Below are positions 17,658-25,253 of a DNA stretch of 64,000 bases, in pieces. Where the stretch lies: contig NZ_CP056775.1 in assembly GCF_016894445.1 (NCBI RefSeq), positions 5,761,001 through 5,825,000 on the forward strand, given 5' to 3'. Position 1 is the first letter of the stretch. Each line of letters starts with the position of its first letter. The notes under the pieces were generated by a model. That model searched no databases. It was not told where the DNA came from and saw nothing but the letters and a program-made list of their open reading frames with translations. A program made the translations under genes and the position numbers. The stretch comes from Dyadobacter sandarakinus (GTDB lineage Bacteria; Bacteroidota; Bacteroidia; Cytophagales; Spirosomataceae).

Positions 17658-19289
17658 TTACATCATGCCACCCATTCCGCCGCCGTGATTGTGGCCACCT
17701 GCTGCGGGAGCTTCTTCCGGCTCGTCAGCAATCACACATTCTGTTGTCAGCAACAGACCTGCGATAGATGCTGCATTTTCAAGCGCCAGACGGGATACTT
17801 TCTTAGGGTCAATGATACCCGCTTCAAGAAGATCCTGGTAGGTGTTGTCTTTCGCGTTGTAACCGAAAGCACCTGTACCGTCTTTTACTTTATTGATCAC
17901 AACTGAAGGCTCGCCACCTGCATTGGAAACGATTGTTCTCAAAGGAGCTTCAAGCGCCATGCGGATGATATTGATACCGGTTGTTTCGTCTTCGTTGCTT
18001 CCTTTCAGATCTTCAAGAGCAGCAGTTGCACGGATGTAAGCTACACCACCACCTGCAACGATACCTTCTTCAACCGCTGCACGGGTTGCATGCAATGCAT
18101 CATCAACACGGTCTTTTTTCTCTTTCATTTCAACTTCTGTTGCAGCACCGATATAAAGGATCGCTACACCGCCGGAAAGCTTGGCAAGACGCTCCTGCAG
18201 TTTTTCACGGTCGTAGTCAGAAGTAGTGTTTTCAATCTGCGATTTGATCTGGTTAACACGGCCGCTGATTTCTTCAGGAGATCCGCTGCCATTTACGATC
18301 GTTGTGTTATCCTTGTCGATAATCACTTTTTCAGCAGTACCCAGGTATTCCAGAGTAGCATTCTCCAGTTTGTATCCCTGCTCTTCGCTGATGACAGTTC
18401 CGCCGGTAACTTTGGCGATATCTTCCAGCATGGCTTTACGACGGTCACCGAAGCCCGGAGCTTTTACAGCTGCCACTTTCAATGCACCGCGGATTTTGTT
18501 CACTACCAATGTAGCAAGTGCTTCTCCGTCAACATCTTCTGCAAGGATAAGCAGCGGACGGCCGGTTTGAGCAACTGCTTCCAGTACAGGAAGAAGCTCT
18601 TTCATGGAAGATACTTTCTTCTCAGAGATCAGGATGAACGGACGTTCCAGTTCCGCTTCCATTTTCTCAGTGTTGGTTACAAAGTATGGAGACAGGTAAC
18701 CACGGTCGAACTGCATACCTTCCACAGTTTTTACTTCTGTTTCGGTTCCGCGCGCTTCTTCCACGGTGATTACACCTTCTTTACCTACTTTCTCCATCGC
18801 CTCAGCAATCATGTTACCGATTTCTTCGTCGTGGTTAGCGGAGATGGTAGCAACCTGAGCGATTTCTCTTGAAGTAGAGATATTTTTTTTCTGTGATTCC
18901 AGATCTTTTGTGATCGCTGAAACCGCTTTGTCGATACCGCGTTTCAGGTCCATCGGGTTAGCACCGGCAGCAACGTTTTTCACACCGATAGAATAGATCG
19001 CCTGTGCCAATACAGTTGCAGTAGTAGTACCATCACCAGCTGAATCAGCAGTTTTGGAAGCTACTTCTTTTACCAGCTGAGCACCCATATTTTCGATAGG
19101 GTCTTTCAGGTCAATTTCTTTGGCAACAGTTACACCATCTTTGGTGATGCTTGGAGAACCGAACTTTTTGTCGATAACAACATTGCGGCCACGTGGTCCC
19201 AATGTTACTTTCACCGCGTCAGCCAGTGTATCCACACCGCGTTTTACCTTGTCGCGTGCTTCTGTGTCAAAAAATATTTTCTTAGACAT
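17658..19289 (-). CDS. groL: Chaperonin GroEL (60 kDa)
   Basis: A 543-residue GroEL, the double-ring ATPase that folds proteins inside a GroES-capped chamber. Classical marks are LGPRGRNVVIDKKFGSP, KDGVTVAKEI, the DGTTTATVLAQ nucleotide-binding loop, the PGFGDRRKAML segment and the flexible C-terminal GGMGGMM tail. Length is standard. groES lies 58 bp upstream in the same direction, giving a normal groESL operon. It ends at a strong shared terminator. Confidence 0.98.
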   Translation of the reverse strand: MSKKIFFDTEARDKVKRGVDTLADAVKVTLGPRGRNVVIDKKFGSPSITKDGVTVAKEIDLKDPIENMGAQLVKEVASKTADSAGDGTTTATVLAQAIYSIGVKNVAAGANPMDLKRGIDKAVSAITKDLESQKKNISTSREIAQVATISANHDEEIGNMIAEAMEKVGKEGVITVEEARGTETEVKTVEGMQFDRGYLSPYFVTNTEKMEAELERPFILISEKKVSSMKELLPVLEAVAQTGRPLLILAEDVDGEALATLVVNKIRGALKVAAVKAPGFGDRRKAMLEDIAKVTGGTVISEEQGYKLENATLEYLGTAEKVIIDKDNTTIVNGSGSPEEISGRVNQIKSQIENTTSDYDREKLQERLAKLSGGVAILYIGAATEVEMKEKKDRVDDALHATRAAVEEGIVAGGGVAYIRATAALEDLKGSNEDETTGINIIRMALEAPLRTIVSNAGGEPSVVINKVKDGTGAFGYNAKDNTYQDLLEAGIIDPKKVSRLALENAASIAGLLLTTECVIADEPEEAPAAGGHNHGGGMGGMM

Positions 19290-19347
19290 AACAATTAATA
19301 ATTTGAGATAACTTTAAGAGAAACTATAATGAAAAATGTCAGACAGA

Positions 19348-19644
19348 TTAACCAATAATGGCGTAAATGTCTGATTCGCGCATGATCAGGACGTCTTTGC
19401 CTTCATATGCCAGTTCAGTGCCTGAGTACTTGCCATACAATACAGTATCACCTACTTTCACAGTAAGCGGCTCATCCTTTTTACCCGGACCAACAGCCAG
19501 TACGGTACCGCGCTGAGGTTTTTCCTTTGCAGTATCAGGGATAATGATACCAAATGCAGTTTTTTCTTCGGCTGGGGCTGGTTCAACAAGAACGCGATCA
19601 GCCAGAGGTTGTACGTTCACTTGAATTTCTGCTAAAGTTGACAT
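19348..19644 (-). CDS. groS: Co-chaperonin GroES (10 kDa)
   Basis: A 98-residue GroES with NVQPLADRVLVEPAPAEEKT at the N-terminus (after a short MSTLAEI extension), the mobile loop KTAFGIIIPDTAKEKPQ, and VLIMRESDIYAII at the end. It forms the heptameric lid of GroEL. It is the first gene of groESL. I see no CIRCE (HrcA) element upstream. A cluster of TGACA/TGTCA pentamers and a tandem repeat lie in the 237-bp region shared with the divergent gene at 19882. Confidence 0.97.
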   Translation of the reverse strand: MSTLAEIQVNVQPLADRVLVEPAPAEEKTAFGIIIPDTAKEKPQRGTVLAVGPGKKDEPLTVKVGDTVLYGKYSGTELAYEGKDVLIMRESDIYAIIG

Positions 19645-19720
19645 AAATATTAAACGTTTGTTTTTTTGAGTTGTCAGTAATTGATTGACTAGCTTCCCGA
19701 CAGCACAATCTGTGCCAATG

Positions 19721-19761
19721 TTCCGGTGTCTGACATTTTTTCCGGCGGGTGTGACATTATT
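19721..19761. repeat. Tandem imperfect repeat upstream of groES
   Basis: TTCCGGTGTCTGACATTTTT and TTCCGGCGGGTGTGACATTA stand almost head to tail with a period of about 20 bp. Further TGTCA/TGACA pentamers occur at about 19672 and 19801. This is a candidate regulator-binding array for groESL; the role is inferred. Confidence 0.35.
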
Positions 19762-19881
19762 GTACGTAACCCGTCAGGAGTATGATTTTCCAGGCACGAG
19801 TGTGACAGTAAAAGTATAACTTTTGCTTATCAGATATTGATTTTTTAAATTATATCGACACTAAACCGGGAGATAATCACT

Positions 19882-20589
19882 ATGACAACACTGAATAATG
19901 ACTGGCTGACGGATGGGCTTCTTGATTTTGAGTATAAGAAATATGTGCCTATGGCTTATTTCCAGCATGTTGAGGGGCAGTTTTCCCGTGACATGCTGCA
20001 TCCCTGCCTGCCCGAGCTGCAATGGCATTTTGACTCCTGCATCCGTTTACGCAACAATAAGAGCAGCATTAAAACCTCCTTTCCCAGGAATGTAACAGGC
20101 ATTGATCTTGTCCATCAGAAGCTGGAATATGAGGAAACACACCAGGATGATCCGTACCTGGAAGAAGTCAACTACATTCTGGACTATGCTATTCCTAAGT
20201 TTGCCGGCTCTGTAGCGAAAGGTAATGAGCGTTTTCATGAAATAGGGGAGCATGTGCGTATCTCGCCCGTGGGGATCATGCCGCTGCGGCTGGAAGAAGG
20301 CTACCTGCTGTTCCTGCACACTTTCCAGCCGTATGTCAGCGTGTTTGAGTACCAGCTCGCGCTCTACAATGAAATGCGGGAGCGGTACCTCAAGACCCGC
20401 TTTGTTGAAACCCTGCGCATTGGTATTGCCAGGACCGTTTCGCAGGTGAAGCTGGAACTGACAAAGAAAAACAAGGCCTTGCCCAATCCTGCTACTTATG
20501 TGGTAGAATCCAAATATGCTTATCCGCTGCATGAAGCGCTGCTTCCCGTAGCCAAAAAGCTGATGCTGCAGGAAATATCGGTAGCTTAG
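19882..20589 (+). CDS. Conserved hypothetical cytoplasmic protein
   Basis: A 235-residue protein that I do not recognise. It has no signal peptide, membrane helix or obvious enzyme motif. It is rich in aromatic and acidic residues, with an HQDDPYLEEVNYILDYAIPKF stretch in the middle and a central hydrophobic strand pair (LEEGYLLFLHTFQPYVSVFEYQ). A basic helix (VSQVKLELTKKNKALPNP) lies near the end. It is divergent from groES, so it shares the 237-bp control region, and ends at a bidirectional terminator against secG. The full-length open frame and own terminator support a real gene. Confidence 0.75.
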   Translation: MTTLNNDWLTDGLLDFEYKKYVPMAYFQHVEGQFSRDMLHPCLPELQWHFDSCIRLRNNKSSIKTSFPRNVTGIDLVHQKLEYEETHQDDPYLEEVNYILDYAIPKFAGSVAKGNERFHEIGEHVRISPVGIMPLRLEEGYLLFLHTFQPYVSVFEYQLALYNEMRERYLKTRFVETLRIGIARTVSQVKLELTKKNKALPNPATYVVESKYAYPLHEALLPVAKKLMLQEISVA

Positions 20590-20590
20590 C

Positions 20591-20636
20591 AAATAAAAAA
20601 TCGCTCGCAGCAGAAGCCGCGAGCGATTTTTTATTT
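20591..20636. terminator. Bidirectional terminator between 19882 gene and secG
   Basis: AAATAAAAAATCGCTCGC (20591-20608) and GCGAGCGATTTTTTATTT (20619-20636) are perfect complements over 18 bp with a 10-nt loop, and both directions have a good T run. Confidence 0.92.
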
Positions 20637-20652
20637 GTCTGATAACAGACTT

Positions 20653-21024
20653 TTATTTTTTGGTACTGTCTACAGGAGCAGGAGCAACCGGGTTGGTTGC
20701 TGATCCGTTCTGTGAAGGAGCGATATTGCCACCGGGAACGACCGTATTTTGTGCTTTCTGAACATTGACGCTGTTCACGCCGCCTTCACTCGCATTTCCG
20801 CCTACTACAATGTAGGAAGCCAGCGAGATCACGATCACAGTTGCCGCCAGGCCCCAGGTGATCTGTTCAAGAAGATCTGTTGTTTTCTTTACGCCAAACA
20901 TCTGGGTAGTACCCGCACCGCTGAACTCACTGGACAAGCCGCCACCTTTGGAGTTCTGCACCAACACGACCAGAATCAACAATACTGCGATGATCGCGAC
21001 CAAAATAATCAAACCCAGATACAT
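20653..21024 (-). CDS. secG: Protein translocase subunit SecG
   Basis: A 123-residue SecG. Helix 1 (LIILVAIIAVLLILVVLVQ) is followed by the family motif NSKGGGLSSEFSG and the TQMFG turn, then helix 2 (LAATVIVISLASYIVV). The C-terminal tail is polar and Pro/Asn-rich, longer than in Proteobacteria but common in Bacteroidota. SecG joins SecYE and aids SecA-driven export. It is the last gene of the minus-strand run with the TPR protein and lptE (gaps about 50 bp). Confidence 0.95.
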   Translation of the reverse strand: MYLGLIILVAIIAVLLILVVLVQNSKGGGLSSEFSGAGTTQMFGVKKTTDLLEQITWGLAATVIVISLASYIVVGGNASEGGVNSVNVQKAQNTVVPGGNIAPSQNGSATNPVAPAPVDSTKK

Positions 21025-21074
21025 GCCTTAATAATAATTGAATGATAGAATGAGTGAATGAGTGAATGGAATTT

Positions 21075-21731
21075 TTACTTCCGGTTGTTGTACAATTCAC
21101 TCAGTTTTTTTGCAAAGTAATTCCTTTTTTCCGGTTTTTTCAAGATAAGCTTTTGGTAAACGTCAATGGCTTTTTCGATTTTGCCCTGCCGTACCAGGAT
21201 TTTTGCAAATGCCTCGGTTTCAATGCTTGTCTCGCTTTCGCCGGCCAGTCGTCCGCTCAGGTCAAGTGTTACAGGTTCAAGATTGTTGTCCTGACGGATA
21301 ATACGGGGATTTTTCTTCATAAATCCCTGGATGATCTGCTGCTGCAAACGCTGCTCTTCCGACTTCATCAACTGCGCACTGGCCAGCTCCTGATCCACCA
21401 GGCTGATCAGGATATCCTCGCCACTTTGCGGTACATCGTCGGCTATCTCAGCAGCGGGAGGCAATGCGATATTTTCCTCATACCTGTCCGTATCACCTTC
21501 TACCAATTGCTGCAGGGCAACCCGGCTCAATGCATACGCCGCTGCGCGCGGCCTTGTCTCTTCCAGCTTTTCCGTCCCGGCTATACTCGATGCCTTTGCC
21601 AGCAGCGAATAGGAAATCTGGCAGTAAGGAAAAGCCTTGATAGTGGCTTCCAGCTGCGGGATCAGCTCGGCACCGATGGCCGAAGGGCGCTTCACCAACT
21701 TACTGAACAACTCTTTTTCTATCACAGACAT
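21075..21731 (-). CDS. TPR-containing hypothetical protein
   Basis: A 218-residue soluble protein without signal peptide. The last third (residues about 170-218: ETEAFAKILVRQGKIEKAIDVYQKLI) is one clear tetratricopeptide repeat. The N-terminal part (PQLEATIKAFPYCQISYSLLAKAS) looks like a degenerate helical repeat. The middle is acidic and probably flexible. TPR proteins act as scaffolds. It lies between lptE and secG in the same direction, so it may serve in envelope biogenesis, but this is inference from position only. Confidence 0.75.
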   Translation of the reverse strand: MSVIEKELFSKLVKRPSAIGAELIPQLEATIKAFPYCQISYSLLAKASSIAGTEKLEETRPRAAAYALSRVALQQLVEGDTDRYEENIALPPAAEIADDVPQSGEDILISLVDQELASAQLMKSEEQRLQQQIIQGFMKKNPRIIRQDNNLEPVTLDLSGRLAGESETSIETEAFAKILVRQGKIEKAIDVYQKLILKKPEKRNYFAKKLSELYNNRK

Positions 21732-21784
21732 ACGATTCTATTTAACCAAAACGGGCGATGAAATTAGCAAAAAGAATGCTGCTT

Positions 21785-22291
21785 CTACCAGTCGGCGGCG
21801 GATTTGTTAAAAATCTGCTGCACCAGGTTCTCGCGGATGGTGGGGAGAAGCCGGGCCTCATTCTGGTTGAGTGTCTGATCCTGAGGGAAGTCTGCGTAAT
21901 ACGTGAATGACTGGTCAAAGTTTTTTGTCTCGTCTTTTGCGTTGGTAAAACGCACCTGTACTGTCACGTTCAAACGGTTCAGGCCTGCCTGATCATTGGC
22001 AGTCGGAGCGGCCGCGAGTACGTCATATCCCGTGATGGAGCCTTCCAGTACCAGGTCGCCACCACCCGGCTGGCTTTTCAGACTTGTATTGCGCTGGAAA
22101 TATTCTTTCAGATCTTCCGTAATGCGCTGGGGCAGGTCAGCAGGCCCGCCGGCAGTTCCTGTCGTGAAGTTCAGGACCGAAAACGTCTTGATGTCGGGAC
22201 TGAGGTTGGTACCGGTAAAAGAGTACACGCCGCAGCCGGATATAAACATGCCGCTGCAAAGGAAAAAAAGCGTAAACGCCCACTTCTTCAT
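21785..22291 (-). CDS. lptE: LptE-like LPS-assembly lipoprotein
   Basis: A 168-residue lipoprotein. I start at MKKWAFTLFFLCSG (ATG at 22291), which gives a lipobox ending ISGC with Cys20; the longer frame only runs into the upstream gene. The mature start GVYSFTGTNLSPDIKTFSVLNF and the later QRITEDLKEYFQRNTSL match the Bacteroidota LptE/DUF4136-like pattern of small LPS-assembly lipoproteins that plug LptD at the outer membrane. The gap to the sigma-54 activator stop is only 4 bp, so the two are probably co-transcribed. Confidence 0.82.
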   Translation of the reverse strand: MKKWAFTLFFLCSGMFISGCGVYSFTGTNLSPDIKTFSVLNFTTGTAGGPADLPQRITEDLKEYFQRNTSLKSQPGGGDLVLEGSITGYDVLAAAPTANDQAGLNRLNVTVQVRFTNAKDETKNFDQSFTYYADFPQDQTLNQNEARLLPTIRENLVQQIFNKSAADW

Positions 22292-22295
22292 AATG

Positions 22296-23591
22296 CTATT
22301 CCTCAATGTCGTATTGCTTGATTTTCCTGTATAACGTCCGCTCGGAAATGCCCAATGCATTGGCGGCATACTTTCGTTTGTTGTTGTTCTTGCGCAGTGC
22401 CTTGATAATCATTTCTTTTTCCTTGTCTTCCAGAGAAAGGGACTCTTCCTCAGCGGATACGTGTACCACGTCTTCAATTTCACTGCGTTCGTCGGAGTAC
22501 CTGTCCAGATCTACCGTTCGAGCCGGCGGGGGAGAGAGGAGGCGAGCGGGTTCCAGGGCAGGTGTGGTAATCACGGGCTCTGCATTGTTGAGCGAGCTGA
22601 AAAGCTCCTGGTGATCTTTCAGGATATCACCTCCGTATTTTTCATTTTCAAGTACATCCCGAACAAGCTTTTTCAGCTCGGTCATATCGCGCCGCATATC
22701 GAACAATACCTTGTAAAGCAATTCTCTCTCGGAAAAGGAGCTTGCCTGCTCATCGCCTCCGCGCACTGCTACCAGTCCCCTCCGGCCCGCAGGCTGTACC
22801 GGGTTCAGGTAGGTGTTCAAGGTATCCATAGAAATGGGCAGCTCTTTGTCCGTTTCGAGAATGGTAATCTGTTCTGCTATGTTTTTCAGCTGGCGGATGT
22901 TGCCGGGAAATGTATATTCCATGAGCAGGTCACGGGCCTCATTGTCGAGCCGGACGGGCTTGGTGCGGTACCTTTCTGAAAAGTCATTGGTAAATTTCCT
23001 GAAAAGCAGCAGGATGTCCTCGCCTCTTTCCCGGAGGGGTGGCACATAAATGGGCACCGTGTTGAGGCGGTAATAAAGATCTTCCCGGAATTTTCCGTGG
23101 TTCACTGCATCCAGCAGGTTCACGTTGGTAGCAGCCACTACCCGCACGTTGGTTTTGAGTACCTTGGATGAGCCAACCCGGATATACTCGCCATTTTCGA
23201 GCACGCGCAGCAGCCGGGCCTGGGTACCCAGCGGCATTTCACCTACCTCATCCAGGAATATGGTACCTCCGTTTGTTGTTTCAAAATAGCCCTTCCTAGC
23301 ATCCAGAGCGCCTGTGAATGAACCTTTCTCATGGCCAAACAGCTCTGAGTCAATTGTTCCCTCAGGGATTGCGCCGCAGTTGATCGCTATAAAAGGACCA
23401 TGCTTGCGGGAGCTGATACTATGGATGATCTTGGAAAATGATTCCTTTCCGCTTCCGCTTTCGCCCGTAATCAGGACGGTAAGGTCCGTACCGGCTACCT
23501 GCACTGCAACATTAATGGCGTGGTTCAGTCCGGGAGAATTCCCAATGATCCCGAAACGGTTTTTTATGGATTGTATTTCAGATGAATTCAT
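22296..23591 (-). CDS. Sigma-54-dependent transcriptional activator without receiver domain
   Basis: A 431-residue AAA+ activator of RpoN. It starts directly with the central domain: Walker A GESGSGKE (43-50), GSFTGA (90-95, the sigma-54-contact loop, usually GAFTGA), and Walker B IFLDEV (111-116). R-fingers lie in the LYYRLN region, a disordered linker at about 330-385, and a Fis-type helix-turn-helix (NALGISERTLYRKIKQY) at the end. There is no N-terminal receiver or PAS domain, so activity is not set by a classical histidine kinase. It is followed by lptE after 4 bp, which suggests a role in envelope homeostasis; targets are unknown. Confidence 0.92.
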   Translation of the reverse strand: MNSSEIQSIKNRFGIIGNSPGLNHAINVAVQVAGTDLTVLITGESGSGKESFSKIIHSISSRKHGPFIAINCGAIPEGTIDSELFGHEKGSFTGALDARKGYFETTNGGTIFLDEVGEMPLGTQARLLRVLENGEYIRVGSSKVLKTNVRVVAATNVNLLDAVNHGKFREDLYYRLNTVPIYVPPLRERGEDILLLFRKFTNDFSERYRTKPVRLDNEARDLLMEYTFPGNIRQLKNIAEQITILETDKELPISMDTLNTYLNPVQPAGRRGLVAVRGGDEQASSFSERELLYKVLFDMRRDMTELKKLVRDVLENEKYGGDILKDHQELFSSLNNAEPVITTPALEPARLLSPPPARTVDLDRYSDERSEIEDVVHVSAEEESLSLEDKEKEMIIKALRKNNNKRKYAANALGISERTLYRKIKQYDIEE

Positions 23592-23602
23592 GTAAAAGCT
23601 CC

Positions 23603-23632
23603 AAGCTCCCGGCAGTTGCCGGGAGCTTTTTT
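23603..23632 (+). terminator. Hairpin between miaB and sigma-54 activator
   Basis: AAGCTCCCGGC (23603-23613) and GCCGGGAGCTT (23618-23628) form an 11-bp stem with a 4-nt loop. The T run is on the plus-strand side, while the neighbouring genes are both on the minus strand, where the stem is followed by GGAGCTTTTAC. It probably still separates miaB from the activator gene. Confidence 0.55.
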
Positions 23633-23670
23633 ACAGATGATAAATAGCATTTTCTGGAAGCGGCATACGC

Positions 23671-25131
23671 TCAGGCCAGTACTGGTTCTTCCTGAACAAC
23701 GCGCCCAAGCAGCGTAGCCGCCGTACATTCGGTGATCAGCACGTCTACGTACTCACCTTTTTTGAAATTTTCACGTGGGAAAACGACCACCTTGTTCTGG
23801 TCGCTCCTGCCTGAAAGATCCGCCTCCGATTTCTTGGACGCCCCTTCCACCAGTACCCGCTGCACGGTGCCCACCAGCCGCTGGTTGCGTTCCAGGGAAA
23901 TGCGCCGCTGTACTTCAATCATTTCGGATAATCTCCGGCTTTTTACACTTTCCGGAATGTCATCCGCAAATTTCTTTGCGGCCAGGGTACCGGGTCGTTC
24001 CGAGTAGGAAAACATATAGCCGAAATCAAAACGGACAAATTCAAGCAGGCTTAAAGAATCCTGATGTTCTGCCTCCGTTTCGGTACAAAAACCCGAAATC
24101 ATGTCGTGTGAAATTCCGCAGTTCTCACCCAGGATATTCCTGATTGCATTGATCCGTCCTATGTACCATTCCCGGTCGTAGGTGCGGTTCATGAGTTCGA
24201 GCACCCGGCTGTTGCCGCTCTGGGCGGGCAGATGGATGTATTTGCAGATATTGTCGTATCTCTTCATGGTGTACAGCACCTCGTCGGTAATATCCTTGGG
24301 ATGCGAGGTACTGAACCTGACACGCAGGTCGGGGCTGACGCGGGCTACCATTTCCAGCAGCTGCGCGAAGTTGATCGTTCCCGACTCAGACTGCCATTTG
24401 TAGCTGTCCACATTCTGGCCCAGCAGTGTTACCTCCCGGTATCCTTCTGCAAAAAGACCATTGGCCTCCCTGATAATTGAAAAAGCGTCACGGCTCCGCT
24501 CACGGCCGCGGGTAAATGGCACCACACAGAAGCTGCACATGTTGTCACAGCCGCGCATAATGGAAATAAATGCTGTCACGCCATTGGAATTAAGACGGAT
24601 GGGTGAAATGTCAGCATAGGTTTCTTCGCGCGACAGGAACACATTCACGCCTTTTTGTCCCGTTTCTGCTTCCTCGACAAGCCGGGGGAGATCGCGGTAC
24701 GCATCAGGGCCGGTCACAATGTCCACGACCTTTTCTTCTTCAAGAAGGTTGGCTTTCAGGCGCTCAGCCATGCAGCCCAGTACGCCGATCAATGCGCCGG
24801 GGTTCCTTTTTTTAACAAAACTGAGTTGTTTAAGCCGGTTTCTGACGCGCTGCTCTGCATTGTCGCGGATGGCACAGGTATTCAGGAAAATCAGGTCGGC
24901 AGTATTTACGTCCGATGTGGTTACAAAGCCTGCATCCCGCATCACCGAAGCGACGATCTCGCTGTCGGCAAAGTTCATCTGGCAACCATAACTCTCAATA
25001 AAAAGCTTCTTTTTGCCTACGCCAGGCTCATTTTCGGTGATGTGCACCGTTTCGCAGGCTTCCTTATCCGCCTCGCTCAGAATCTTCAGGGAATTGGCAA
25101 CTTTGTGGTCCATAGAGGAATGACTATTCAC
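23671..25131 (-). CDS. miaB: tRNA-i6A37 methylthiotransferase MiaB
   Basis: A 486-residue radical-SAM methylthiotransferase that turns i6A37 into ms2i6A37 in tRNAs reading UNN codons. Cys50, Cys86 and Cys120 hold the auxiliary iron-sulfur cluster (ESYGCQMNFADSE starts the N-terminal UPF0004 domain). CDNMCSFC (Cys195, 199, 202) is the radical-SAM cluster. HLPAQSGN and the C-terminal TRAM domain (residues about 410-480) complete the family layout. It has its own promoter-like element and an inverted repeat upstream (25189-25228). Confidence 0.96.
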   Translation of the reverse strand: MNSHSSMDHKVANSLKILSEADKEACETVHITENEPGVGKKKLFIESYGCQMNFADSEIVASVMRDAGFVTTSDVNTADLIFLNTCAIRDNAEQRVRNRLKQLSFVKKRNPGALIGVLGCMAERLKANLLEEEKVVDIVTGPDAYRDLPRLVEEAETGQKGVNVFLSREETYADISPIRLNSNGVTAFISIMRGCDNMCSFCVVPFTRGRERSRDAFSIIREANGLFAEGYREVTLLGQNVDSYKWQSESGTINFAQLLEMVARVSPDLRVRFSTSHPKDITDEVLYTMKRYDNICKYIHLPAQSGNSRVLELMNRTYDREWYIGRINAIRNILGENCGISHDMISGFCTETEAEHQDSLSLLEFVRFDFGYMFSYSERPGTLAAKKFADDIPESVKSRRLSEMIEVQRRISLERNQRLVGTVQRVLVEGASKKSEADLSGRSDQNKVVVFPRENFKKGEYVDVLITECTAATLLGRVVQEEPVLA

Positions 25132-25188
25132 TTGTTACAAGGAAAGTAACAGCCTGCATGCGGCAGACTTTCACTTTTTCAAAGATTA

Positions 25189-25220
25189 CAAAGATAGCAA
25201 GATTTGGTAAAAACTGACAA
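25189..25220 (-). promoter_or_regulatory. Promoter upstream of miaB
   Basis: On the minus strand, TTG (25220-25218), a 21-nt spacer and TATCTTTG (25196-25189) match the Bacteroidota housekeeping promoter (-33 TTG, -7 TAnnTTTG). The predicted start would be near 25182, about 50 nt before the miaB ATG. Confidence 0.55.
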
Positions 25221-25228
25221 ACTGTCAG
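25214..25228. promoter_or_regulatory. Perfect 6-3-6 inverted repeat over the miaB -33 element
   Basis: CTGACA-AAC-TGTCAG is a perfect dyad and covers the TTG of the predicted miaB -33 box. There is no T run next to it, so it is not a terminator. It is a candidate operator for an unknown dimeric regulator. Confidence 0.45.
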
Positions 25229-25253
25229 CATGGCCTGCGCCTTTTTCGTGTTA

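Noticed and set aside
18090..18872. Plus-strand frame of 260 codons inside groEL
   Set aside because: Cys/Phe-rich shadow of groEL.
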